From Xestospongia bergquistia (taxonomy: Eukaryota > Porifera > Demospongiae > Haplosclerida > Petrosiidae): a stretch of 64,000 nucleotides of DNA. The notes under the pieces are model-generated. The model made no database searches. It was given only the letters and a program-made list of their open reading frames with translations, and was not told the DNA's origin. The translations under genes were made by a program, and so were the position numbers. The stretch is from the NCBI GenBank assembly GCA_963965975.1, contig OZ014411.1:9983501-10047500 (forward strand). Direction: 5' to 3'. Shown piece after piece: positions 12,881-24,678 of the stretch. Each line of letters begins with the position of its first letter. The first letter of the stretch is position 1.

Positions 12881-14290
12881 ACCAAGGGGGGGAGTACAAA
12901 AGCCAAAGGCAGACATTCTAATTCCAAATCTATTTTATGGAAGCCAAGGGGGGGAGTACAGAAGCCGAAGGCAGACATTCTAATTCCAAATCTATTTTAT
13001 GGAAGCCAAGGGGGGGAGTACAGAAGCCGAAGGCAGACATTCTAATTCCAAATCTATTTTATGGAAGCCAAGGGGGGGAGTACAGAAGCCGAAGGCAGAC
13101 ATTCTAATTCCAAATCTATTTTATGGAAGCCAAGGGGGGGAGTACAGAAGCCGAAGGCAGACATTCTAATTCCAAATCTATTTTATGGAAGCCAAGGGGG
13201 GGAGTACAGAAGCCGAAGGCAGACATTCTAATTCCAAATCTATTTTATGGAAGCCAAGGGGGGGAGTACAGAAGCCGAAGGCAGACATTCTAATTCCAAA
13301 TCTATTTTATGGAAGCCAAGGGGGGGAGTACAGAAGCCGAAGGCAGACATTCTAATTCCAAATCTATTTTATGGAAGCCAAGGGGGGGAGTACAGAAGCC
13401 GAAGGCAGACATTCTAATTCCAAATCTATTTTATGGAAGCCAAGGGGGGGAGTACAGAAGCCGAAGGCAGACATTCTAATTCCAAATCTATTTTATGGAA
13501 GCCAAGGGGGGGAGTACAGAAGCCGAAGGCAGACATTCTAATTCCAAATCTATTTTATGGAAGCCAAGGGGGGGAGTACAGAAGCCGAAGGCAGACATTC
13601 TAATTCCAAATCTATTTTATGGAAGCCAAGGGGGGGAGTACAGAAGCCGAAGGCAGACATTCTAATTCCAAATCTATTTTATGGAAGCCAAGGGGGGGAG
13701 TACAGAAGCCGAAGGCAGACATTCTAATTCCAAATCTATTTTATGGAAGCCAAGGGGGGGAGTACAGAAGCCGAAGGCAGACATTCTAATTCCAAATCTA
13801 TTTTATGGAAGCCAAGGGGGGGAGTACAGAAGCCGAAGGCAGACATTCTAATTCCAAATCTATTTTATGGAAGCCAAGGGGGGGAGTACAGAAGCCGAAG
13901 GCAGACATTCTAATTCCAAATCTATTTTATGGAAGCCAAGGGGGGGAGTACAGAAGCCGAAGGCAGACATTCTAATTCCAAATCTATTTTATGGAAGCCA
14001 AGGGGGGAGTACAGAAGCCGAAGGCAGACATTCTAATTCCAAATCCATTTTATGGAAGCCAAGGGGGGAGTACAGAAGCCGAAGGCAGACATTCTAATTC
14101 CAAATCCATTTTATGGAAGCCAAGGGGGGAGTACAGAAGCCGAAGGCAGACATTCTAATTCCAAATCTATTTTATGGAAGCCAAGGGGGGAGTACAGAAG
14201 CTGAAGGCAGACATTCTAATTCCAAATCTATTTTATGGAAGCCAAGAGGGGAGTACAGAAGCCAAAGACAGACATTCTAATTCTTATTTG
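12880..14290. repeat. 62-bp minisatellite, about 22 copies
   Basis: Tandem copies of a 62-bp unit containing TTTATGGAAGCCAAGGGGGG and ACAGAAGCCGAAGGCAGAC. The copies up to about 13990 are almost identical and have seven Gs in the G-run. Those to the right have six Gs (61 bp) and carry more substitutions, so the array has an old, diverged right edge. Because 62 is not a multiple of three, the open frames here rotate through the unit and are not a real gene. Confidence 0.97.
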
Positions 14291-15330
14291 GTCGATGCTG
14301 CAATAAGTAGTCACTCGCGCATTCCTCCTTTGCAAAGTCATGGCCACCTGCATGTCTAACCTGAATAAATAAGGAATCGATGGAACACTAAAAATGCCAG
14401 TGATAGTTTCAAGACATCTTCAGAGTCATAAGAATCTTGATCTTCTGTCTATATAAATCAAATAGAATGCTTAGATTTAGCTAACACTGTGTATATAATT
14501 ATATTCTTTGCATACATCGACAGCTGTTCTTCTGTTAATCTATTTGAGCATTCAGCATATTCTATAATGAAGGTTTTGGCTTGGTAGGGTACATTTTAAA
14601 AGCATAATCAAGCAATTCCATGTAGACACTGCACTTGTAATCAATTGTCCTTGTATGATTAGCAATGTGATTTGTACATGTCATTATGATAGATATAAAA
14701 CCCATTTGTTCAGTGAAAATTTCATGAATTCCACATGGATTTTCAGTATTAGTACTCTCTCGTAAGTAGTAGTAGTTTCATTCATATATTAAGTTATTTA
14801 ATTCTTTCTGACAGACTGAGATAAAGAATACCTGAGAACTTCTCTATAATAATGAAGACAGATTATTGGAGTTAACCAACTTTGTTATATTACAACGTTG
14901 CATCAATTATCAAAGCAGCAGTCATTTTAAATATCGTAATTGACTCAAACACTTAATTGATATTGATATAAATTCCACCAGTCAGTCATTCTTGTTCTAA
15001 GATAACCCCATCAACCATCTATCTTTTCTTTGAATAATAATAAAATGAAATATAATAAAAGTAGATATAGCATACTTAATTGGAAGTTAATATGCCTATT
15101 GTATAACTCTTCTAAGCAGTTAATTCATCACAATTAGTACCAGTACTTATACAACCTGCTACGTATATGTATTAAGACAATATGCATTACTTGGACTATT
15201 GATGAGTTTATGTGATGATCATATAAATATTATATATCCTGTAGTTACAATAATGTTTTGTTAAAGAGGGTCACTCTATAGGTGAAATTTGTTACGGTAG
15301 AAATGGAAATAATATTGTGAGTCACTGTAT
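14290..15330. other. intergenic, no gene recognised
   Basis: AT-rich sequence between the minisatellite and the first, deleted copy of the duplicated block. Nothing coding or structured was identified. Confidence 0.4.
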
Positions 15331-15339
15331 TATGCCATT

Positions 15340-16530
15340 TAAAGCTAAAGAGTATATAAATGTTCAAGGTCAGTACACCTGAAATATAAAGTAGTTAGTA
15401 GCTCATTACAACGTCCAAACAAAGGTGATATATTTTTAAGAGGAGTAATGTATTGTTAGGACAATAGAGTAATAAGGTGTCCTGACATTATAATTGTCCT
15501 AGTACATAACTATTGTACATTTCTTGCTCATAAAACATAATACATTTCCAATCAAACAATGACATGTGACATTCTGTGTTGACAGAGATAGTTATTTGGC
15601 TGAAATTGTTAGTGCTTGTGTTATTCAATACTTAGAAGATTCTGTTAGGGAACTCAAGTCAAAAAAATAAAAAAATAACTGAACATAATCAAGAAACGTT
15701 GTTAGTTCTTCACACCAACTAGATATTTTTTAATGTCTCTTTCATAAAGTAGAGAGTATGTCCACAGTCCACACACACACACACACCATGTACACACACA
15801 ACATGTACCATATAGTACATGTGATAATGTAATCTGTTCTTGTATAGTTGGTACAGTGATGACTTATTACAACATATGTCATATTGGTATTCTACTAGCA
15901 TTTCCAAAGTTATCTCTTTAAGCTTTGAGAGAAGGGTACCCTTCATGTTCTCCTCTACATTGGACTTTAAGTCTAGTCTCATTGACAAAGACTCCAAAGT
16001 ATGTTATATGTACAATAACATATATTAGATGTACATGTATAGGTTGATGATCCTATGATCATTGCTGCTGGTATTGAGTGTAATGTTGATCCACTTCTGT
16101 TTAATACTATAAAAGCTCATTGTGGTAAGATAGAACTAGACAGTACTTTATTACTACATCTCTCTCTCTCTCTTTTTCCTTCTCCACTTTACATAGAAGT
16201 ATAGATAACAAGCAAAACTGATTTCTTTTTTCGTATGTGTACTTACCTGAATTATCAATGACAGAATAGTCGCAATTTTTACCATATTTGAAGGTAAATA
16301 CTCAATACTATCAATTCTATATAGTCTATGTACTAATGTATTGATGATAATAACACATTATTATCAATAGTTATATCCTATAGCAGAAAATAACAGGAAA
16401 TTTGATAATCAAAATACATGCAAAATGTTACTATTGACAAATTTATACAGCCTAGCAACTTCACATGGTAGTATTGTTTTAGGTCAGGTGTTATGTACCA
16501 TACGTGTATTTTATTTTATATTTTATATTC
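15340..16530. repeat. deleted third copy of duplicated block X
   Basis: This segment aligns piecewise with X1 (about 17600-18200 and 19525-19650) and X2. It has the same CT-rich microsatellite near 16160, the same exon-like segments near 15860-16130, and the same closing stretch near 16390-16500, but lacks about 1.3 kb found in the full copies. It is the most diverged of the three. Confidence 0.75.
15857..16130 (+). pseudogene. exon-like remnants of an unidentified gene in block X
   Basis: Two open segments on the plus strand are joined in phase by a candidate intron of about 50 bp (donor GTATGTT near 15999, acceptor TATAG near 16044). The first ends TLDFKSSLIDKDSK and the second encodes VDDPMIIAAGIECNVDPLLF. 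The corresponding segments of X1 (near 17790-18080) and X2 (near 24340-24620) keep VADPMITAAGIECEAGPLLF-like sequence but have frameshifts or stops in the first segment. I do not recognise the family. It may be a decayed gene triplicated with the block, or chance open frames. Confidence 0.3.
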
Positions 16531-17077
16531 TGTATGTTAACAAGAAATAAAATCCTGCACATACCTAAGTAAGGTGGAGTCATTACTTTTGCATTATCAA
16601 CTAGTCTCAAACTACCATGCCCCAAAGTGAAAAGGCAGTCTAATACTTTTGCTCAACTTTCTTGATCCTAACATCACAAATGTGATGTATAAGCTATAGC
16701 CAATCATTTGACTTGACAACTGCCATTAAAAAAATTTGTAAACTTCAAGTAAAGAGCTACTTACCCTTATTACCTTGTAGATCAGATTAGCTTGATTAAC
16801 TGAGGTACTACTAGTCAGTGTTACTTCTGACATTAAAGTTTGTTATAACAGCAAACTTTTTTTTGTATTGAATTTAGAAAGGAATGTCTTCATATCACTG
16901 AGTTTGACTGTAACCTATATGTGACAAAATTTTAAAAAAGGTGTTAAAATAGGAAGTTGATTTCTACAATAACACAAACAGTTTACAATAAAGAATAAAA
17001 ATTAACCTTTTAGGTTTAACTTTAAATAAACTTAATATGATAGATCATTACTCCTAGCTGAGTGATATTCTTACATA

Positions 17078-18100
17078 TGTGTAGAGAGGATTATGGCAGC
17101 GTGTCCTGAAGAGGAGTCTATTTTAATGGCATCTTTTGTTGATATCTGTCTCATTTACATGGCAAACAAAGTAAGATGAAAATCTACTAATGCTAAGTAC
17201 AACAACAAGATTTATAATACATGTTTGTAATATTAACATTACATGTATATGCTTTACAATATATAATGGATGATTACATTGAATATGACTTTGACGAACT
17301 ACATCTAGATTGATTTAGACTACAAGTAGTAACCAGTGTCCATAAAACTTCATTGAACTAAGTACATGTCCTATGAAATGATTTATAATATGAGATTGTG
17401 TAGGTTATAGGAACAAGCTAATCATTAGTAGCTTACAATGGCTGAGTTTCTTTTGGTATCTGTCTAGGATTACACCTTTACTCCAAGGTAATATCTTCAC
17501 TCTCATGTAGATCTCTTTATAAGGTAAGTCATATCACACAATGTTAAGTGTTACTTATTGTTTATTGTTTTTATTTGAAATGTTGTAGCTATTGTCATAT
17601 CATGCTAATTAAAGCCGAAGAAAATTAGATGTTTAAGGTCAATAGGGCAGTAGTGTAATAAGGTGTCCTGATATTAGAACTGTCCTTGTAAATAGACTTG
17701 TTCCATGAAGATTAGATCCCAACACAAGCGCACAACAAGTGACATATGGTTCATGTAATAATATAATCTCTTCTTGTATAGATGATGAGGACTTAATTCA
17801 GTGTACTATCATTATTGGTATTCTACTAACATTTAGAAAGTTATCTCTTCAAGGTTTGAGAGTAGTCCTTGAGAGTAAGATATCCTTCTGTTCTTGATAT
17901 AGGACTTTAAGTCTAATCTCATTCACAAGGACTCCAGGCCGTCCAGGGTAAGTTACATGTATAATAACATATATTACATGTACATGTATAGGTTGCTGAT
18001 CCTATGATCACTGCTGCTGGTATTGAGTGTGAAGCTGGTCCACTTCTGTTTAATAGTACGAATGCTAATTGTGGTAAAATGGAGGGAAAATGAAGTAGAC

Positions 18101-18141
<41 letters not shown>

Positions 18142-20452
18142 CTGTAGATAAAAGTATGGATGAGAAACAAATCTGGTTCTCATTCTTGCATTTGTGAGTG
18201 TGTACTTAGATCTACCTGAATTAGCAATGAAAGGAAAGTCAAAGGTATTTTTTTACTATCAATACCATATAGTCCATGTATTAGTGTATAGGTAATAATT
18301 TTATTTTTCCTTTAATTTAATGAGAGACTGTACCTTATATAATGTATATTCTGAAAATAATGTACTATTAGTTGATCTTTCTCTTTCAACTTTGGGAAAC
18401 AAATCTGATTTCTCTTTCTTGTATTTGTGGGTATGTACTTACCTGAATTAGCAATAAAAGGAAACTCACAATGTTTACCAAGTTTTAAAGGTACATATTC
18501 TCTACTATTAATACTATATAGTCCATGCACTAGTGTATAGATAATAATGTTATTGTTCTTGTTAATTTAATGTAAGCCTTCACATTACATAATGTAGGTC
18601 ATAAAATTAATGTCTTACTATCAATGCTATTGTTTGAACTGTGTTTGTATACTATGGAGAAAAGAACAAAAGAGAGAACAAAAGATTTCATTATTGTGAG
18701 TACATACCAGTTAACTATTAGTGATATACTACATTCATAATAATGATGACTTAATTATAGGGCTATATCATTGTAGCCATATGTTATTTAATTAAACTCC
18801 TAGTTCACTTCATCTTGTATTATGACATTTACCAAAGAATTTGATATTTTGAGCTAGAGAAACCATATATGTTGTACTTAATTTAGTAGGTAATAGATTA
18901 GTGTGTGTTGCTATAGTAGTATTTTTTTTGGACTTTAGTTATAACTTAGTTTGTAGTATTTTAACTAGTTAATATTATAGATTATTACTGTAGAATACTA
19001 TAATTACGTATATGAACTGTGTAATTTTAGTTTGTGTGTGTATTCAAGGATACATTTTTATTATTTCAATTTTTGAGTATCTTAATATTTATACAGTTGT
19101 AATTATCCTCTTAAAACCACATCCAACAACATGAGATAAAGATAAAGAAGTACTTTTCCATTAATTAAGCTATGTGGAGTTACTAATACTGTAATATCAA
19201 TTCTTTAGTCAAGGTAAGGAGTTGATGTAATCCAGTTATAGTATTTGAGTTTATTAGAACTCAATAAAATTTAAAGTATTGAGATTACTTATTAATTATT
19301 ATTGTTTGTCTCTTTTCTCTAGAGATGATCAATAATTTCCCATATTTAGTACAGATATCACATGACTGATGTATTTCAATCTCTATCAAAGGTATTATTG
19401 TAATGTAATGTGACTAAATTAATGAAGATCATTTTTTAATGAAGTAATTTTATGGATAGAAATTCAGTGACATGTTGTCTCTTGGATATGTTATCTATTT
19501 TTTATACAAAGTGGTTCCGTATACACAATAATAGAAAATAACAGTAAATTTGATAATCAAAATGCATACAAAACATTATTATTGACAATTATATAGTCTG
19601 GTATACTTTACTTGCCAAATAGTCTAAGTATTGTTTTAGGTCATGTGTGAATCATATTTGAATAATTCATTTTGATGTTTGAACACTTATTAGAGATCCA
19701 TGTAAATCTTGCTCAATGCTAAGTTGAAATGAGAACTTCTATGCTATCAGCAGTGCAACCACAGTCTTTTATAAGATAAGATAAGATCAAATGCTTGACA
19801 ATAACTCTTCAAGTTGAGGTTGCTCATTTGTAGAATTTTTAATAATGCAGACGTGCCTCAAAATTTAAATGTTCTTCAATGCTGTTTTTCCCTCGTTCTT
19901 ACTTTTACTATATTTCCCACTTTTTAAGTTGAATATTCTGCTATAGTTAAGAATTGTTATTCGAGTATTGATAATAATATGCAAATTTAAGTGATATTAT
20001 GTCATGGTGGAATGGGAAGAATGTCATTCTTTTGTTTTGTCATCTGCTATTTCAATACTTTACTGAAGAGCTAGTACTATTGTTTTCATATATCATTATG
20101 TGATAGTGTAAGACCTATTGAACAAAACAAATGATTTTCTTTAGCTTATTCCTAACCTGAGTTATAACACTGAATTAAGTCTCAAACTCAAACTGAACAA
20201 AGTATAAGATAAGACTGATGACTCAGTCAAACAAGTTATGAGCATATATGGTTTAAATAGATTACGTACGTATCTGTTTGGTTTAAAAATATTTAACTAC
20301 TTGAGGTATGCATTCAGTTACTTAAATGGCCTTACTACCTTATAAGAGATATAATACTTAATTATCTCATTCCTTATCTTTCTATTTTATTGTTATATAG
20401 GATATTTAAAGCCAATTAATATATTTTAACAACATTATTTAATTGCTAATAT
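17078..20452. repeat. duplicated block X, copy 1 (3.4 kb)
   Basis: This block matches 23622-27034 along essentially its whole length in the same orientation, with scattered substitutions and short indels. It contains a CT microsatellite (18105-18139) and several splice-like pieces, such as a short open segment at 17094-17170 ending in a GTAAGA donor. No gene could be assembled. Confidence 0.93.
18105..18139. repeat. (CT)n microsatellite
   Basis: A CT dinucleotide run of about 34 bases in X1, present in homologous positions at 24641-24679 (interrupted) and, shorter, at 16160. The minus-strand Arg-Glu open frames across it are artefacts. Confidence 0.95.
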
Positions 20453-20825
20453 GTATAGCAACCAATTAACTTTCTGTAAACGTTTAGTGTTTTGCTGTGA
20501 TAGCATTGTTATTTTGCAATTTCTTTAAACCATGTGTTTGTACCATATAATATATAAGTAGTTATTAGCCATGACTCTCATTTTCCAGTTTAATTAGTAC
20601 ATCTGACAGCTTTATAACTCCAGTTATTCGTCAATTTTGTTTGAATGTGATAGTCATGGAAAGTATATGATCCAAACACATAGTTTAACATAAATTTATT
20701 TAAAATATCTATTTGACAGCTTTAATAACAAAAGTTAATTTCTTTATCAATAATTATAATATAAAGTACAAATTACTAAATCACTAAAAAGCAAAATCAA
20801 TGTCTAACAGTTTATAATTTTTTGT
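20453..20825. promoter_or_regulatory. 3' flank of the collagen gene
   Basis: Noncoding AT-rich sequence downstream of the collagen stop codon. A minus-strand AATAAA lies near 20697, about 125 bases after the stop, and is a plausible polyadenylation signal. Nothing else was recognised. Confidence 0.4.
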
Positions 20826-21716
20826 TTACTTGGTACACACCACACAGGCTAACTCTTTCTCCTGGTCATAAGGAGGACAGAGGAGACCATTACATTGAGT
20901 TTGAACATGATAGAATAAAGCACCATTAGTGCTAGCAGCACTTCCAGGAATAGATTCAGCATCTTTATCAACACATTCATAGACTGCATTATGCTTGTTG
21001 GAATGTTGTTCAGCCATGAGGTAACCTTGATATTCTGTGGTCCATGTTATTGGACATGTAATCTTTGCTGGTATCATTAGATATGATAATCTAGTGGAAA
21101 CATAACATACAACACAAGGGACATTGTGATCATAAACTGGAGAGAAAGGACCACTGTTTCCATGAGCTTCATACTCTGCTCCATAGATGTAGGACTGGTG
21201 CTCAGACATACCAGGTGTATAAGAGAGAAACTCAGGTTCATCAGGTAGACAAATGTAGTTAGCTCCACCTCCATATTGATCATAAGAACTTCCTGCAGCT
21301 TTCCCTTTATAAAGAAATTCTGTATCATTGGTTGTAGGACAGGTGGTACGTCCCCATCTAGTAAAGACAACACCTCCATTTCTTGGTCCAGGAGGTCCTT
21401 GTAGTCCAGGTTCTCCTTTGTCTCCTTTAATGCCATCTTTGCCATTGATACCATCTCTTCCAGGTGTACCAGCTGGTCCGGAAGGACCTTGTATACCATC
21501 ACGACTATCACGTCCTTGTAGTATTTGAATATAAGGTGTGTTGTTAGTGACATTTCGTGTAGGAGAAGTGCATCTCTTATCTTGACTGGTTTCTGTAATA
21601 AATGGATTGGAATTGAATACTTTTTAAACAATATGATTACCTTGTACAGCAGCTGTAGTACATTGTTCTACAGTTAGTAAGAGGATAACCAACAGTGATA
21701 GTATCTGTATCGTCAT
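20826..21716 (-). CDS. short-chain collagen C4-like secreted protein
   Basis: Two exons on the minus strand: 21642-21716 and 20826-21592, separated by a 49-bp phase-1 intron (donor GGTAATC, acceptor ATTACAG). The protein is about 280 residues. It begins with a hydrophobic signal peptide (MTIQILSLLVILLLTVEQC), then a short linker, a collagen segment of about 13 Gly-X-Y triplets (including GPSGPAGTPGRDG and GLQGPPGP), and a Cys-containing C-terminal domain with WGRTTCP, YGGGANYICLP, NVPCVVCYVSTR, ESIPGSAASTNGALFYHV, GLLCPPY and a terminal CVVCTK. This C-terminal domain matches the freshwater-sponge short-chain collagen C4 family, an extracellular matrix or spongin-type protein. The start is the only ATG preceding a signal peptide. 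An adjacent broken copy lies at 22.08-22.59 kb. Confidence 0.94.
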
Positions 21717-21779
21717 CTTTAGAGTTAGTTTGATATAGAAGGATAAATTTCCTTGAATTTTAAGCAATGTCTTCAGATA

Positions 21780-23045
21780 TTTAAGTTTCTATCTGTAAAT
21801 TCTTTATATAGTCAGCAGTTGTTGATAAGCATTTAAAATTTAAACATTGTGAAGTAAAGAGACTATTTCCTAATGGGTGGACCATAGTGACCAAAATGAA
21901 ACAGGAGAACAGGTACATCAAAGGCTGGGTGTGAACCAAGAGGGTGTAAGTGAAATAGGTCATTCCCTTATGTGTGTTTTGTCATCCTTGACCAAAGAAG
22001 ACAGGAGGACATGTACATCAAAGGTTGAGGTTAAAGAAAACCATCCTCTACAATGACAGAGGTGTGGGTAGATGTGACCTTCCCCTGTCTCATAGATAAA
22101 ATAGTTATGAGTGGTTAGATTAATATTGACTAACACCAGGTGTATAGGATAGAAGTTCAGGTTCTTCAAGTAGACAAATGTATTTAGCTCCACCTCTATG
22201 CTGATTGTAATGACTCCCAGCACCTTTTCCTTTGTAAAGTAATTTTGTATCATTGGTTATAGGATAGGTGGTTCGTCCCCATCTAATAAAGACCACACCT
22301 CCATTTCTTTGTCCTGGAAGTCCTCGTGGTCCTGGTTATCTCTTATTCCCTTTATCGTCAAATTTATAATTGTTACCATCTCTTCCAGGTGTACCAGCTG
22401 GTCCAGGAAGACCTTGCATACCATCATGTCCTTGCAGTATTTGAATGTAAGGCTGTGTTGGTAATGACATTTGGTATAGTAGAGGTACTTCTCTTATCTT
22501 GACTTTAAAACAATATGATTACCTTGTACAGCAGTTGTAGTACATTGTTCTACAGTTAGTAGCAGGACAACCAAAAATGATAGTATCTAGTTTAGTGTAG
22601 AAGGAGAGAATTGTTTGAAGAGCTTGAAACTTCACTTTACTTGAATTTTAACAAATTTGTTCTGATATTTAAATATCTCTCTGTCAGTTCTTTATGTAGT
22701 CATATATACTAAATTTTCTCTTTGTACAGAGATGAATACCTCTTAATTCATAATGCATTTGAAAGAAAATAAAATTAACGTATGGTTTGATTTTATCAAA
22801 TTTTGGAATGTAAACATGTTTGTGAGTGAAGAGGCAATTCCTTACTGGGTTGGATATCTTGACCAAAGGAGACAGGAGGACAGATACATCAAAGGCTGGG
22901 TGTGAACAAAGAAGTTTTGAGTGAAAGAGGCCATTCCCTTATTGGTTGGATATCTTGACCAAAGGAGACAGGAAGATAGATAGGTCAAAGGATAAGGTTA
23001 GGAATAACTATCCTCAATAATGACAAAGGATCATTCCCTGTCTCA
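21780..23045. repeat. dispersed short repeats between collagen copy and block Y1
   Basis: A phrase around gacaggaggaca followed by catcaaaggctgggtgtgaac recurs near 21900, 22000, 22870 and 22970 with changes. The repeats flank the collagen pseudogene on both sides, suggesting that local tandem duplication created it. No additional gene is seen. Confidence 0.6.
22085..22592 (-). pseudogene. broken copy of short-chain collagen gene
   Basis: The exon 1 homologue (about 22525-22592) keeps the sequence up to the same donor but has lost the initiator ATG region. The exon 2 homologue keeps the collagen stretch (GPAGTPGRDG) with a shortened, interrupted Gly-X-Y region and a stop. It continues into GGVVFIRWGRTT, where the following Cys is replaced by Tyr, then YICL and LSYTPG, and stops near 22115. 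The rest of the C-terminal domain is missing. With no start, in-frame stops and a lost Cys it cannot make the family protein. Confidence 0.88.
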
Positions 23046-23099
23046 TAGATAAAGTACAGCTATCAGTACATGTAATGGTTATGCTACTTGAAAAAACAT

Positions 23100-23520
23100 G
23101 GTCAGGGAAGACCTAGCTCATTTAGTGATTTTCAATTATTTATTTCATCTTATATAGAAAGCATTCTTGATGATCTTAAGGTCCAATGTACATTGCCATG
23201 TGAGATACATTAAGTTTCAAAAGTGAATTTCAAATACCTCCACACTATTGTGGTTAATTGTTGTAATTGTGTCTATCATGAAAATGTAAATATAATTTTC
23301 TTTTCAAATCATTTGTCTCCAAAGCAATTTAGTATTTAGTTTAGTCTGCCAAATTTGATTTGCAAGTATCATTTGACATTTGAAGTTCAGTTTTTAATCT
23401 AAATTTACTGTAACAATAAATATAACCTTCAATATCTTTATTAATACGTTCTTGTTATCTCCTCTAGATTGTTGTTCAAGCTGATATTGGGTTCCTTAAG
23501 TAGGGACTTGGTATGCACAA
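23100..23520. repeat. duplicated block Y, copy 1
   Basis: About 0.4 kb aligning with 27070-27480: both contain tcatttagtgatttt, ggtccaatrtacat, gtgagatacatta, a tctatcatga-aatgtaa phrase and a closing cctctagattgttgttcaag. No coding content was recognised. Confidence 0.8.
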
Positions 23521-23621
23521 TGTGTATTATCCTTATCTTGGTTCTGTACTTTTTGTCATTGCTATCACTATATCCACTTTCATTTTTTAAAATATTTTTA
23601 TTACTTGTTACATAATAATAT

Positions 23622-24643
23622 GTGTAGAGAGGATGACATTGTGTCCAGAAGAGGAGTCTATTTTAATGGCATCTTTTGTTGATAGTCTGTCTCATTTATA
23701 AGGCAAACAAAGTAAGCTGACAATCTACTAATGTTAAGTACAACAACAACATTTATAATACATGTTTGTAATATTAACATTACATGTATATGTTTTACGA
23801 TATATAGTGGATGATTACATAGAATATGACTTTGGGGGACTACATCTAGATTGGTTTAGACTACAAATACTAATCAGTGTTTATAAAACTCCATTGAATT
23901 AAGTACATTTCCTATGAAATGATTTATAATATAAGATTGTGTAGGTTATAGGAACAAGCTAATCATCAGTAGCCTACAGTGACTGACTTTCCTTTGGTAT
24001 CAGTCTAGGATTACACCTTTACTCCAAGGTAATATCTTCTCTCTCATGTAGATCTCTTTATAAGGTAAGTCATATCACACAATGTTAAGTGTTACTTATG
24101 TTGTATGTTGTTGTTGTTTGAAATGTTATATTTAATTAGCATGATATTGTCATATCATGCTAATTAAAGCTGAAGAAAATTAGATGTTTAAGGTCAATAG
24201 GGCAGTAATGTAATAAGGTGTCCTGATATCAGGACTGTCCTTGTAAATAGACTCATTCCATGAAGATTAAGTCCCAACACACGCGCACAACAAGTGACAT
24301 ATAGTACATGTAATAACATAATCTCTTCTTTTATAGATGATGATGACTTAATTCAATGTACTATCATTATTGGTATTCTACTAACATTTAGAAAGTTATC
24401 TCTTCAAGGTTTGAGAGTAGTCCTTGAGAGGAAGATATCCTTCTTTTCTTGATATTTGACTTTAAGTCTAATCTCACTCCAGGGTAAGTTACATGTATAA
24501 TAACATATATTACATGTACATATATAGGTTGCTGATCATATGATCACTGCTGCTGGTATTGTGCATGAAGCTGGTCCACTTCTGTCTAATAGTATGAATG
24601 CTAATTGTGGTAAAATGGAGGGAAAATGAAGTAGACAATACTC

Positions 24644-24678
<35 letters not shown>

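Noticed and set aside
13867-14097. Open frame with repeating SILWKPRG-type peptide
   Set aside because: It arises from the 62-bp minisatellite; the frame rotates because the period is not a multiple of three and stops elsewhere in the array.
17919-18183. Minus-strand frames with Arg-Glu repeats (also 24510-24725)
   Set aside because: They read through the CT microsatellite; the conserved frame in that region is on the plus strand.
21077-21631. 184-codon minus-strand open frame in the collagen gene
   Set aside because: It is an overlapping wrong frame; the Gly-X-Y repeats, Cys-rich domain and splice phase all support the other frame.
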